In this document: positions 26,481-40,109 of the stretch, one piece after another
Position numbering within the stretch: the first letter of the stretch is position 1
How the letters are laid out: each line of letters starts with the position of its first letter
Assembly (NCBI GenBank): GCA_963514095.1
Contig: OY741265.1
Span: forward strand, 22,009,090-22,073,089
DNA length: 64,000 bases
Reading direction: 5' to 3'
Source of the DNA: Eutrigla gurnardus
Taxonomy: Eukaryota; Chordata; Actinopteri; Perciformes; Triglidae
Program-made: the position numbers and the translations under genes
Notes under the pieces: model-generated
What the model was told of the DNA's origin: nothing
Database searches by the model: none
What the model saw: only the letters and a program-made list of their open reading frames with translations

Positions 26481-29400
26481 TTCAAAGTTACGAGCCGCTA
26501 CTTGTCATTTCAGCGCGACGGCACAACCAGGAGAGTTATTTCGCCGCCCCACACCGCTGAGTGAGTGGAGTCTCCAGTCTGGCCCCCTAGAGTTTCTGCA
26601 TCATGTAATTTAATTCATGAGCCGCGAGACACAGCCAAGCGAGGCTCAAACAGGAACGAAGACGCACAACCGCAGCGGCCATTTATGAACGACGGTGATC
26701 TGGTGATTTTTACTGGCAGACAAATGAGTGCAAAAACATCTGAGAAAACATCTCCAGTGGTTCTAACAGCTAAGCTGATCCCCTTTTCTTGCCTTTAAAC
26801 ACGGAGTGCCAATATATAAACTTTCTGTGGGACCGTACAGTTACCTCTCCCCGTACCGGTGCCAGTGGTGGCCGTTTTATAGCCCTTGACCTCATAACGC
26901 TGGCATGCTCTTCTCAACACTATAAAGGTAAAGATTTGTTTTTATAATCCTGCAGAGCCATGTTTCAGCTATTCTTAGATATGTTATGGTTACATAAATG
27001 GATGTTACAATTATATGAGCACAGAAAAAAACTGCCGTGACATGCTACTTACTGCCATCGTATGTGAGGCAACGCATGATCTAGCTGAATAATGGATTTC
27101 GAAGCGCTTGAAGCGTGCTGCAAAGAATCTGGGTAGTACGGCTACGGCTCTCAATGGATGTGAACCCTCCGATCCTGACCTCGTACTTCCATTCCTGTCC
27201 CATCCTTGAGTCCTTCTTAGGTGCTGTACACTGAAAGGAATTTAACTTCTGTCACTGCAATGTGTCAGAGTGAAGTGAGAAGTCGAGGGTAGTCGGCTCG
27301 GTGGGCCACGAGGGGGATGGGAGGGGGGTTGGTGCAAAAGCCTTGGCCCCCATGTATGAAGCTGTGCTCAAGTCCCTGGCGAGCAACCAGCCTGACATCT
27401 GATTACCCCCAGCCTGGTTAGAGGCTTCTGTGAGTGGAAGTCAGAGGAAGGTCACAGATGAAAGGAGCGTTTGATCAGAGCCACGTTGGCCTGCCCCCTA
27501 ATGTACACCCTTACATAAATATTGACTAGATTCGGAGGGCCATGTAAATTGTTCGGCGGTAGAAAAGCAGGGGGAGATAGCTGCGGTACGCTTGAAGGAG
27601 TCCTTCGGGGCTTTGAACGTGTTTGAAAGTGTTGACTCTCGTCACTTGATGAATCACTCGCACTTCAAGCGAAAATACCCGTGATAATGAACTGTGTTTG
27701 CTCACTCGACTGGATGTGTGACATACTGTAACACCACGCGCTGATGTCCACGGTTTTGATACAGCTGTGGGCGATATGACAAACCGTGTCCACTCATCGA
27801 ACCACAAATGGAAAGTGATGGATGAGAGGGGCATTTGTCTCGACACATTTTTTGAAGGAGCCTTTCAAAAGGTTGGACTCGAGCGAGGACTTGTGTATTT
27901 GTCTAAAAACCTGCCTGATGAGTCCCTGACAAATGAGGTTGCGTAAACAAGCCGAGTGCATAAAGTCGGGGCCTGTGAGCGGCTCTGTTCTCACCGGTGG
28001 AATGTTCTGCCCGAGAAGAGCTTAGGCGGACAGCGGTAGTGGGGAAGGGAAAAAACAGCTATTGTCGCTCACATTTAGCCACTCTGTGCGGTGAGTCTTT
28101 CAACAAAGGACGCAAAGCGCAGCACATTTGGTTCAGATCAGCGAGGTCGCGACCTGCTCGGGGTTTATTTGGACCTTTTGCACCAAAATAATCACAGGCC
28201 TCTGACTCTCCGCTGTGACAGACATTAACAGTCTGGAACCACTTCTCTCTCTCACCCCCACCTGAAACGTGAACTTAGGGGCTAGTCACTGCCACGAACA
28301 TTTCCTAATTATTGCTTGAATTATGTGACTCGTGGAAGTGGAAATGTTTCTTGCAGGAAGCAAAAAAAAATTCATTTTCTTCTGGGTAGAAGGAGAGTAT
28401 GTCAGTATTATGTGCTGTGGTTGTGGTTTGTCTGCAGGAGCAAGTCGGCTCCTTGGAGGTAAGGGACTGGGAGGAGGTCCAGATGAGACACAAGAAGCTT
28501 TCACTTTTTCCCTCACCTATACCTTCATGTACAGAAAACGGACCAGACGTGTGGTTCTTTCTACAGCAAGTTTAACATACAGCGATAATGTTGTGATAAT
28601 ATTTGTTTCGCCCGGTAATTTTGCATCATCACTTTCTGACTGTAACAAATTAGAAATACAACATGATGCTATTTTTACATTTTAACATTCAACTTTGTGA
28701 TTCACTGATGCAAACAGGGGGCAGAGGTTGGGATGTTAATTATTAACCATGCTATCAGATACGATATACTAAAATTTTAATTCTAAGCAAGACTAGAAGA
28801 GGAGCAGCTTGTCACTTAAAGAAGAATAGCACTGGTCCACCTTAAAGGTCAGTCCACCTTAAGTGTTCCCGAGCCGGAGCAGCCAGAGTTGCTGCTAACT
28901 TCGGAGCTAACCGCCTTCACTTTAATCATCAGCTGACACTTGTGTCTCTTCATGGATCTCGAGGAGTTGTAGCATTTAGTCACCGACCGATAGACTGTAC
29001 CCACAATGCACTGCTACATTCAAGCTGTAAGGTTACTGCTGACTTCATACACACTCTCTCCACTGGACACTCTGACCTCATGCCCGACTGTAGTACATCA
29101 GTGAAACCCTTGACAGATTCTAGCAGCAGACACACAGCTGACACCTTCATAGCTAAATGAAGCTTATTAGACTGAACTGATGAGAGGTCAATGCCACTTT
29201 ACCTTTGTGGTATCGGCTGACAACCGATACTAGTAGTATTATATTTTCATTCATTTAAACTGTACTCCTAACTAGGATGCAGTTCATAGTTTGCAATAAG
29301 CTAATGTTGGCACTCATTTGGGGGTTGCCTAGCAACATTAAAAATTCAAAATGATGCCTAAAACTGTAATAAAACAACTTTTTCTGTTTGGGCAACAAAA

Positions 29401-29856
29401 GGGCAGTATGGTTAGCCCTCGCATTTTCCACCACAAAAACCAGCTCTGTCTGATCAGGGCCTACGGCTGTTTTCTAACGGTTCTGTTCAAACAACATCAA
29501 CTGAAACTCTGTAAAAACAATCAGATAAAGGTCTCGTCTTGATGTGCCAACCTACGGCACAGCTGGGAGAGGGTTTACATTTCTTTGGCTCCAATTCAAG
29601 GAATTTGAGTTGCCGAGCACAAAGCACACCCTTTACCTGTGATACCATGTTTAAATCTTCAACTGCAGGGTAAGACAGCAGCTACGCAGCACACACTACA
29701 TCTTATCCAGGCACTCAAGGTTTCCTGTCAGACATGAATATTTTTTTTTATTTCTTCTTCTAATAAAATGACAGATAGAGCTGCTAGGGTTGTGTTTTTC
29801 GTCCTTCTTCTTCTAAGTCATGAGCCCCAAAAATATAGGGCCTTGTGTAAGATCTG

Positions 29857-29881
29857 GTGTGTGTGTGTGTGTGTGTGTGTG
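29857..29881. repeat. (GT)n microsatellite
   Basis: About 25 bases of pure GT. Confidence 0.95.
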
Positions 29882-30453
29882 GAAGGCAAGCCCCGGCAGT
29901 CGGCATGCCTTTGCTGAGAGACAGCAGCTGTTGGCCTGATATAGCACGGCTAGAGAGCAGCAAGGCAACCGTGTTAAAACCAGCCTCTTTAGTTCACAGC
30001 CTCGACGACAGAAATCCCAGTGATAAACACAAAATGATGAAGTCGGAGGGATTTTAAAGCTAAACAGAGCAATGCCGTTTTCCCCCTTATTGTGGGCCAA
30101 GATCAGCATTATCTACATCAGTCCTGCTTCAGGTGGCTGGATTCCTGAGCTCTCATATTTTCCATGTTGTGTTCTTGTTCTGTTATCGCCAAGAGTGCGT
30201 GTCCCGGCAGAATGAGGCTCGGTGATGCCACACGATATGAAAACAAAAAAGGAGGAATAGATATCTGGTGTAAATCTTAGGTGGTATCTGAAAGACGGTG
30301 GTGACCTTGTGTTTAGCAAAGCTAGACGGAGCGTAAGCCAAGAATTCAAGGAGGGTCAGCTGGGTTAACTCTATTCCTAACCCTGACCCCAACATGCAAA
30401 GACAAAAGGCTGTCTGTATATATATATTATGTCTAACTGTTATGTATACTGCA

Positions 30454-30505
<52 letters not shown>

Positions 30506-30506
30506 A
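30454..30506. repeat. Compound (AT)n(GT)n microsatellite
   Basis: AT repeats change into GT repeats with one TT interruption. Confidence 0.95.
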
Positions 30507-33500
30507 TGATTGCATCCCAGCTGACACTCTCAACACTCTTATTAGCCTGTGCAGACTCTCTTGTGACTTTCAAATGAACCGAAAGCACGCCAGCACTCTG
30601 CAGGAAAAAAAGGCTCCGTGCTTTACCCAGCAATAATTTTCCATTTTCCCTCTTGGCACTCGCAGCCTCCTTCCATTTATTTTCAGGGTAAACTGTCGCA
30701 GAAGAGGGGATTGTGGAAACTGTAGTGACAAAAGGCTAAATTTCCTTGTATTTAAAAGTAAGCCTGAGGCAGCTGGGCTTATGGTATTAAAAAAAAGAGC
30801 CTCGAATGGACTTACAAAGGCCTATTGTCTAGTCGGAATGGGCATGACGTTAGAGACATTAGACGTTTAATGACACTTCTTTTTCTCTCCCTGCTCTGCG
30901 CCGACTCTCTGCTTTGAGACTCGCGGTTTTCATAAGGTGGCGAGGAGGGAACATATTCTCTTTCAAGTTAGCTAAGGAACTCTCACTCTCGGGGTGATCC
31001 TTTACCACCTGCGCATATCAATCATGCATTTGGCTGCTGGAGTACGGCGGGGAAGAAGGAGGGGGAAACCTCTTCAGATCTCGCTACGAGACGCAGACAA
31101 AATGGCTGCCACTGTGCGTCCCTCTCTTGATTAAATGCTACATGCTCTTGCTGAGGTTCTAATAAAGCGCCCCTCTGTTAGCAGGCAGCAAAGGTATCCT
31201 TATTGACACCTTGGCGTTGACCTTGGCACCGGGCTCCACGCTCTCCGCCGGTGGTCCCGGACTTCTCCTGAGCACCACCGGTTATTTTCTCTACCTAAGC
31301 ACGATCGGATGTCATAATCGACTCAAAATGTGTGGACACAACCTATTCAACCCCAGGTACAAGGTGTGCTTTGAAGAGAGGACAAAATGCACAGTAGATC
31401 ATAGTGAAAGGAGGAGTTATTAAACATATGCTTTTGATAAAACAATGTCCCAGAACTGCAAGCTCACAAATACAGAATATCAGACATTTGCTATGTGATT
31501 CAAACGTATAGGAGTTTCTTTCCAGCTACGGTATGTCCACCAATCCTCAGTGATGTGAAAATAAGCTCAGATATTTTTTTGGCATGTGGAGTTAGAAGAA
31601 AGGGAAGTGTGCACTTGAAGGGAGAGCACCTGCATATACTCCGAGAAAGGGGAGTATTGGAAGAGAGCACACTTTACTTAGGGCTATAGAATAAGTCATT
31701 CTCTGATGGGAGGGTAAAAAGTTAGACATGTCTGAGTGAGGCGTCTGCAGAACATCTCTCTCTCTCTCTCTCCTATTTCTCCCTTCGCCTGATATCTGAA
31801 AAGGCTTGCTCAATGAGCCGGCAACGGCCATTCCGCCGGTCTGTTTTTCAAAAAAGGAAAGAGGAAGTCTTGAATGAGACACAGAGGTCACACTTGAAAG
31901 GGAACATCTCTCTCTCAGGGGGAACAAGAGAAAGGCCGGAGCAAAGCGGCGTAACTGAGACGGAGAACGCCGCGGATGAACAATGTTTTTCTATTTTCAC
32001 ACATTTGCATGAGAAAAGGCCGTGCGGCAGCCACCAGTTCCACTACTTGGCGGATGGTGAATGGAGAGGGACACTCAACCTCCTGCTTAGGGAGCATGGG
32101 AGAATGGCATTCAAGGATATGTGGTGAGGATTAGTGGGTAGATGGAAGAAAACATTTTGATAAACAACACTTGGGGGGTCCAGGTCTTGGATGTGGAAGC
32201 CTATAGGCACTTTACGGTTTGGATGATGACATACGCGAGTACATGCTGGCTGTGTGTGCAACAGTGTGTCAAAGATCAGGAATGCAACCTACACAACCTG
32301 ACTCCAGATCCATGTGCTATTAGTGGGTGTGTCGAATGCATCATGTGGCCCAATATTTGGTGTCCACATATATGTGCATGTGTTTGTGTGTGTCACATTA
32401 CACCGGTGAGAAATCACAAGCGTACAAGCAACGAGATGCTCACAACTGCGTTACCTCGGGTCATGTAGAGAACATCACCGTGACTCTATTGACGCTGGTG
32501 TTGTCTGTTTAACGAGTGGTAACTGGTGGCCCTTCGCCGATTTGTCAATCAAGTCATCCTGTTGCCGAACATTACCAAGTACTTTTGTTGCTTTGTTGTA
32601 TCATCGTCATTTGAAGCCAAACCATGACGTATCCGAGTTTTGTTGCCTAAACCTACGTGTTAGAAACGACTAAAAGGAAAGTGTCCCTGGAAAAGTTAAT
32701 GGAGAGTGCTGTTTCGTTGTATTGGAAAGTATTTTGTGCCAGACAGGGTTGGTTAAAAACACAAACAGCACATGCAGGTGTCCTCGTAAAAGCCTTCCAT
32801 GAACTTTAAATACTCATCCGTGTTTATTATCTACATCGAACATTTAATGTGAGACAGTCCATGCAACCGCAAACGCATTTGGCTGAAGGTCACCAGTTAA
32901 CGCGGTGACTCGTTCGGCTCAAACATCTGTTGTCATCGGAGTTCTGTACGACTTCAGTCCGCTGTTGGAATATCAATCCTGACAACCGGACAGGCACCAA
33001 GCAGACACTTTAATGCTGTTAACAGTTTTTATTCAATGTGCAAAGCTTGCCAACACGTCTGGATGGCTGCGGGGGAAAAAATGCCTCTTCCGTTGCCAAC
33101 ATGCACATTTTTGACAACGTCAGCAGTTAAAGGGTCTCTGCGCCTGTTGTACCACGCGCTTGGAGCATTTAACACCATTCACTGACGCTCAACGAAGTAA
33201 AGTCGACAAATAGCAGGAGGGCGTATCAAATGTGTACTGCAGGACTTATGTACATAAAGTTAAGGCACATGCGCTTAAGTTCTCTTAAGAAAATGTGTTG
33301 ATGTATCCCAATTAGCTGGCCTAGTATTGAACATCTGTCATGTACAGGAGGGACAATTATGTACGGTGATGTCAACCCTGTGTGTTTTACATCTGTTCAG
33401 TCCTAATGGAGCCTCACAAAATTAAACCCAACATCTGTCGGCAGCACACAGCGTGTTCGGGCGGATTAGGTTCGCTTCACAAAAGCTTCAGACTTAAGGG

Positions 33501-35025
33501 TCAGACTGTCGGATGTGAAGGAGCGATTAGTTATCGGAAAAGTCGTGTTTTTCACTTTTAAAACCACAAATGAGAATTAGCATTAGATCAGGACAAGTAC
33601 TGCACGTCAAATACAGAAATACAGTGTAACTTGACTTAACTGACTTTTCCACACAAGTTAGCTAAAACCTCACAGCCTACGAATGCGTCTGATAACATTT
33701 GTGGGAATAAACAGGCAACACGATGGCTAAATCGGATCTGAAATGTCTCCTTGTGAACCAAACTCAGTTGGCCGTTCAGACTCATTTGCATTAGGTTGAG
33801 ATTAAGTGTAATAGCCTGCTGCATAGCTCGCCACGCCACATTCATCATGCGCTGTGTGTCTGTCATTGCCTGCTCTACAGCTAAGGCAGCATCCAGAAAG
33901 TGAAGTACCGGACTGGAAGGAAGCAGCTAGATTAGATTAGTTAGATTAATGCTTAAATAATTATCTCTGATCTGCCACTCCTTTCTGTTACCCTGCTGCT
34001 CTTGTTCATAATCAATCAGTCTTCTTAATAGGTCCGATGAGTACGATTTTCCTAAAAAAAGAAAAACAATCTATAGAATGGACACACTAGAAGTGTTTGG
34101 TATCTGCAGAGCCCCGACCCTCCGCCTGTCTTTTCTTATTTTGTTGAGTTCGGGACATTTCTGGGTATCAACCTCGGTGAAAATGTCCAGGTGCCAGATC
34201 GAAAACATGCATCCAAGAAAAAACTCATTTAGCAATTTAGAAAGGCAAAACGGGGAAAAATATTATTCCAAAACGAGAGTGAATCACCCGCTGGCGAGGT
34301 AGGAGGGACCACCTTTGAACGTTGATTTGAGTTCAGATCAGACAAAACGCTCCAGAATGGAATATATTGTGACCTGAAAAGGAAACTTTGCATATTTCCA
34401 ACTGGCGTTGTATTGTTGCAAATGCAAATGAGCGATGTTTGGCTTCCCTCCACGGTGCCGGCGCCCGGAGCTCTCTGCTCACATGCCAGCGAGGATCCAT
34501 CGGATGTCGTCTTTCGCTGGCGGTTGAGCAAGGGAAAAAACTTGGCAAAGTTTCCCTTTAAGGGCAGATGGGATCAAGGAAGCATGAAAAAACTCTTCTC
34601 TGGTGATGTCACAAAAAAAAACCTAGTGTACGTGATTAACAGCGAGTTGAGATTAAAGTCATACGGAGCTGTGGGAAAAATAAGTCCACTTCATCATCTC
34701 ACTGGAGCAACAACTGCAATGCTTCCATATGATATGGAGACAAGCACACTCTGGCATTGTGATTGATGGAGGGAATAAATAAGCTATAATCTGCCCAGAC
34801 TACCAATGTTGGATCATACAACGCCTCTCAAACCATGTCTAAATCACTGTCAGACTATAGCCGTAGCCACAGAAAGCACTACGTGTGTCACAGTGGCTGC
34901 CGCCCACGAGTGAGAGTGAAGAGAACAGGAAAGTCCCTTTGTGTATCATCATAATGTTGACTCTGGTCATAAAACACTCACGAGAACCTAGTTGTCTCTA
35001 AAGAGTTATTCCTGTAGGTATTGTT

Positions 35026-35047
35026 AAAAAAAAAAAAAAAAAAAAAA
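35026..35047. repeat. A22 homopolymer
   Basis: Twenty-two A residues. No retroelement body with a matching 3' end is recognised upstream. Confidence 0.95.
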
Positions 35048-35684
35048 CTAGTTTCCTGTGAAATGTAACAAAAGCTGCATGCATGTCAATATTTTGTGAT
35101 TTACTCTTAAGTGTGCTGCTGAGGCCTGGCAGTCTGTTTCTCAGCTTAATTGATTCTCCTTCATGGAGCATTCCCTCAATCACCAGCGCCCATTTACTTT
35201 TTATGTTTGCCATAATGCCGCTATCTATCAGCTCTAAGTGGAAAGAACGACCTCTATATAGGCCGAACGCTAAGCACTCTTAGTTTATTTGACAAAAACC
35301 ACCATGGTGAAGTATTTTACTGTCTAGTCGTTTCTGCTGACGTTTCCCTAAAGCTCAGACACAGATGACTAAAAGAGGCCTTCGCCGTTCTGGCTCCTCT
35401 GCAGCAGGAACCCGGCACAAAGATTTACAACTTCTTAAATGGAGGAGCAGAGAGTTTTAAACTGTGGTCTACACAATAGAGGATATGTCTGGTAAAAACT
35501 GTCAACGCTTTCATTAAGCTGCTGGTTTTAGGACTGTTTTCTATTTCTCTTGTGTTCCCTGGTGAGATTCCCGCTGTGATCATCTCGAATGTAGTGAAAG
35601 CTCCATTGCAATGTTATCTTTGCTGCAGCGGAGAAGAAGACTGGCAGGGGAACAGAGTGCAGCACTGATACACATGCACTGCTC

Positions 35685-35760
35685 AAACAAATTAAGGGAA
35701 CACTTAATTGTAATAGCTATTACACAACAATATTATAGGGAACTGGATACTTTACACACT
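35685..35760. mobile_element. Possible DNA-transposon remnant
   Basis: TGCTCAAACAAATTAAGGGAACACTTAA resembles the conserved end (CTGCTCAAAAAAATTAAAGGAACACTT) of an interspersed element widespread in fish. The body that follows is not alignable by eye, so only a fragment is claimed. Confidence 0.4.
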
Positions 35761-36589
35761 GGGGCAGTGAATTTGCATGTCAATATATTTTTTAAAAACT
35801 TGTTTTTTTCATGATAAGGTTCACGTAGAACGAATATATTAAGAAGCGTCATTTTTTCTCCAGGTGTATGGAAGGACAATATTCAACACATACACCTAGT
35901 GGGCAAAAACAGGGAGGCTCCGTAGCCCGAACCAAGGGGCCAAACTTTTTATGCAACCGTAACAAAAAGTGTCAGCTGTAGCAAATTCGTATTGCCGCAA
36001 GTATGAAAGGTTTCAATGCAAACACATTCACATGCAAGTGTTGCACCTTGTTTTCATGTTGATTATTCATCAAGCCCCTGATGTGTAAAGGCTCCTACAG
36101 GGGATCACCATCGGCATGAAGCATTTGAGAACATTAAAGTTAGATTAGATGTGCTTTCAGTAATAAATAGACATTTAGAAATCTTTCTTTTACATTGGAA
36201 CTATTTACTGATGAAGATCATGTAATATGATTGAAAGATCCAGGAAAGCTATCAAATAGACCTTGAGGTGATACCAGAGAAGCAACAATATCCTGTGACT
36301 GTGCTTTGGTACCTTTCTTTGTAATTACTGCGACTTTGAATTATACTTTGTGACTTCTTGTGACAAAGTACATTTAACTGTGAACCCTACAAGTTTTGTA
36401 CAAATTCAGAGGCACTTATCATCACTTTGTGAGAGAATGAACTCACTGTGATTATCAGTCTGTTAATCCATTTATCTCAAAAATTGCTTCAAACTTTTTG
36501 CCTCAGGAATTCAACCACATGGAAACACACTTGTGTCAAGTGTGTTAAGCCAATCTCTGCCCTGGGAGAGAGAGAGACAGAGAGAGAGA

Positions 36590-36920
36590 GAGTGGGCGGT
36601 GATTAACATGCTGCAGTCAGGATGCATTTCAGAGGGGCACTGGGAGGAAACGAGGGGCTATTACAGCACAACTAAGGGTCTGTTAATCAGTTTATTAGGG
36701 TTTAATTGAGGGTAGTTAATTAGGAGTCGTTGGGCAGTCTGTGCTCGGGGGTCTGGCTGACATAAGAAGCAGCTGGCAGAGCAACCTGAGACGATTGTTA
36801 CCGAGCCATTTACACAAGACCAGTGATTGATTGGCAGGGAAATTAGCCTTAATTACACCTGTCTATTTTTGCCTGCTTTAAACCTTTTAGGAGCCGTAAA
36901 TGAACCCACGAGTGGACAGG
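36590..36920. promoter_or_regulatory. Candidate regulatory element (non-coding)
   Basis: Repeat-free stretch after a GA-rich tract, dense in homeodomain-type cores (GATTAA, TTAATCAG, TTTAATTG, GTTAATTAGG, CCTTAATTAC). Stretches like this in long introns of developmental genes are often conserved enhancers. Composition is all that supports the call; no conservation data are available here. Confidence 0.3.
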
Positions 36921-38298
36921 GGGCAGTTCGGCGCGACTGTGTTGAGGGAACAGCAAACACATTTACAGTAGACCCAGACTGTCTGTCTCCACAAAAATCA
37001 TCAAGTGCCGCTCTGCCTTTGAGGACGCAAGCTGTTTAAACTGAGTGGAACATACGATATTCTGTGTGTGTTGAGGGACAGAGACAAAAGCAACCATCTG
37101 GCATAAGCTCACCTCACACCATCTCTAGACTGAGACGACTCCACATCTTAAAAAAAATCCTTTTTTCTTTTTTTTTCACCCCCCTCCCCATATAGACCAG
37201 GCGGAAAACAAAGGTGTGCTTGTCCTGACTTCTTAAAACCAGCTCTGCATAGGGCAGCGGCTACCACCAGAAGCTGATTATGGACTCTTTAAAGTTAGAT
37301 TTGATTTAATGTCCTGGTCCTGCCTCAGCTGGACCACGGGGCACAGGAATGCGACTCGCTGCTCGGATTGGCCCGCTTAGCCTTGGGGTGGATTCATCCC
37401 GTCTAAGGATCCAGACAGCAGAAACAGAGCGGTGCCACATTCAGCTTGCCCATCTGGGGAATAAACACGCTGCATGCACAGGGGCCCGAATCCAATAAAG
37501 AGCCTGACAAAGGGCCGCTTCTTGCTTGAGAATGCCAAACAACACGTGATTCCCCACGGGGAAATAACCTCTGTGTCTGTTCCTCGTAGGCCTCCGGGTC
37601 AGAAATAACGCCTGGGGAACTTTTGGCACATGTCCTCCTGAGAACGCCATGTGCTGCGACAACTTATTGATGATGGCGGGGTCCAGCCAAACAAACAAGG
37701 AGGACTGGTGACATGCTAAATACATCTTCACATGAAATCTGCTGTCAGATTTAATGACCTTACATGTGCTCCACTGCAAAAGTCGATAATAATCTGTGGA
37801 CTCATCAAATATGTAGTTTCATTCAAAGACACACTGAAGAACTTTACACAGCTTTACACAACAAGCCATGAAACACAGGAAACATTACTGAACACTCACT
37901 GAAGTGGATTGAATGAATACATTGTTATTATAAAGATATTGTGATATTACTTACTACTAAAGTTATCCACATCTACTGATTGTGATCTAATATCTCATTG
38001 TGTATACATTTAGTAAAAAGACGTTTTTACCCTGTAATATAGGCAAAAGCATTGTGATATTAGATTTTCTCTCTTCCCCAACCCTCACAATCATATCTGG
38101 AATATCTTGAAGGACAAAAGTGATTTTAAATTTGCAACATAAGGCTGCACTTTGCTTCCAATGTCTTCTTCAAATATCTCACTTGCCCTGGTGGTGGCCC
38201 CGACACCAAAAAGGAATAAAAAGCTCACGCATGCTTCGGACCCTCCTCCAAAACAGCTCACTTCACATTTCTGTCAGTCACTGTGCTATCCGGCTGCA

Positions 38299-38985
38299 TT
38301 TTAGAGGCCGTCCACACGTACCAAAACAATCTTTTTTTCTCCGTTTTTCCTTGGCATCGTTTCAAGAAAATCTGCGTCCACATGAATCCACTGTTTGCCG
38401 TTGCTATCACAACAAGTTAAAGCTCTGGCTTCTAGCCACCCGATGACCCGATCAAAAAACACCCATGAGATGACAATTTGTCCCGTATAAACAATAAGCA
38501 TCAAAAGCTGTCCCCCTAAGGACCTTGACGAGACGTTGTCACACGTTGGGATGGATTAATTTGAAAAATAAATGCCTACATTCATGGGAAGTTAGCTAGC
38601 GGTTGTTTGTTAGCATCGTAATAAAGTAGCATATCTGTGACTTTTTTCCCGGAATATCGCCCCCGTCTCTCGGCTCCATTTATTTTACATACAGTGGCCC
38701 TGATACGCTGTTGTACAGACGAGCAGAATATCTGCTACGAGCACGGAGGCCGCCGTTGTTGTTGTTGTTACGAGACGTCGCGGGGGAAGAAGTCAGGCTC
38801 GAAGGTCGAGTGGCGGGCCGATGACGTCATCGTATTCGTTTTCGCCGTCCACACGAACACGAAACGGAGGGGTGTCGTTTTTTTCTTTTTCACACAAAAA
38901 AGTGTCCGTATGGACGGCCGGCCGAAACACACAAGACTTGTGCGTTTACCCACAAAAAACTTTTTCATGTGGACGGCCCCTTAAA
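38299..38985. mobile_element. Non-autonomous DNA transposon (MITE) with GGCCGTCCACA inverted ends
   Basis: The left end carries TTTTAGAGGCCGTCCACA and the right end, read in reverse, TTTAAGGGGCCGTCCACA. The inverted repeats at 38305-38315 and 38968-38978 match exactly over 11 bases. Inside there are further GTCCACACG copies (38308-38317, 38847-38856) and a GTTGTTGTTGTT run near 38757-38768. There is no transposase frame, so it is non-autonomous. The flanking duplication is not clear, which leaves the superfamily (hAT or Harbinger type) open. Confidence 0.7.
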
Positions 38986-39581
38986 CTACCTCTGGCTGTG
39001 GTGACTTGACACTTAAAGTAACGGTGGGGAGGTTCGAGGTGTTTAGTGGCGCACCGTGGGTAACCTCGCAACTCACACAGCTAGCGACACCTAAGGAACA
39101 GCAGCCGTCAGGAGTGTCACACTTTCACATTTTTTTGTGGAATATAGACGTGAACTCGCTCGAGATAAAACACCTTATTTTGCAGATGAAAAATTTTGCA
39201 CCTTATTATGAGATGAAGCTGTTTCCCCCTTTGTTCCAAACGCAAGGCCACAAGCCCATTGATTCTTTGATAATTACCATAAGCTGTAGCAATATGGTCA
39301 TGGGAACAGGTTGTGTCAAACACAATAAAGCTGATCCGCGCGTAGCGAGTTACAAAGTCTCAGGATGTGGGTTCAATTCCAAATCCTTTGCCAAATAACA
39401 CGATGCTGTTTTTTGAGCCGTCTGTTCAGCGTTTTAGACACTCTTGATAGTGACCCCTGGTATTTCTACACCACATTCCCCCTGCTGCTCCCTGAGCATA
39501 TTGCTCAAAAATTATGCATCTAAATGAACAGGAGGTCAGGGCCAGCTGATCCGACTTGCATCGCCTGTTACAAAACGGTAC

Positions 39582-39619
39582 CGGCACAAAGGTGTATATA
39601 TATATACACCTTTGTGCCG
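39582..39619. repeat. Perfect 38-base palindrome
   Basis: The arm at 39582-39600 (CGGCACAAAGGTGTATATA) is followed without spacer by its exact reverse complement at 39601-39619. It could form a cruciform centred on a TA run. Confidence 0.98.
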
Positions 39620-39657
39620 TTGTGCAAAAATTTTGCCTTAGTAGAGACACATTCCTG

Positions 39658-39676
39658 CCCCCCCCCCCCCCCCCCC
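39658..39676. repeat. C19 homopolymer
   Basis: Nineteen consecutive C residues 39 bases after the palindrome. Confidence 0.95.
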
Positions 39677-39981
39677 TCCACATGCAGCCTCTTCCTCTAC
39701 ATTAGAAGCCTCTTCTCCCAAATGTCAGTTTATTTTGAAGGACTTGTTGCCGTTCGCCCTCTGTGACCCGGAGAATGTTTGCTGGGATTTACAAGGTGAC
39801 ATTTGCAACGGCAGCCCAGGCGTCTCCATTCTCTTCCTATTTTCACACTCAGAGAGCCCACACAGAAAACATCCCCTCCACTCCGAGAGCTCAGGCACGG
39901 CCGTTCTGGGATTGTGACATTGGCTTAGTTGTGTTGCACAAGCAAAGAGGCTTGAAGAGAGTGGAAGGTAATTTTTTTTTT

Positions 39982-40037
39982 GGGGGGGGGGGCATTGAGC
40001 AATGCTGAAAAGCTTGGAGTTTCAGCATTGCTCAATG
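39982..40037. repeat. G11 run followed by a perfect 18-bp hairpin
   Basis: Eleven G residues (39982-39992) precede a stem of CATTGAGCAATGCTGAAA (39993-40010) and its exact complement (40020-40037) around a 9-base loop. No U tract follows, and no transcription unit makes it a terminator. Confidence 0.95.
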
Positions 40038-40109
40038 TGAAGTAGCACTGAAGGAAAACAAATTCTGGGAATACATTATAACGGGGAATTATGCATAATA
40101 AAAGCAAAT

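Noticed and set aside
31220..31300. Minus-strand PVVLRRSPG, considered as pdzrn3 exon 4
   Set aside because: A stop codon precedes it in frame and the surrounding KEPI...VQV and VNGRDL motifs are absent.
37600..37700. Minus-strand GVLRRTCAK, considered as pdzrn3 exon 4
   Set aside because: It has an in-frame stop 11 codons upstream and no PDZ motif before or TQTD motif after it.
39366..39381. GGTTCAATTCC resembling a tRNA B box
   Set aside because: No A box or cloverleaf fits upstream.
39993..40037. Hairpin considered as a terminator or microRNA precursor
   Set aside because: The stem is too short for a pre-miRNA, there is no U tract, and there is no transcription unit.
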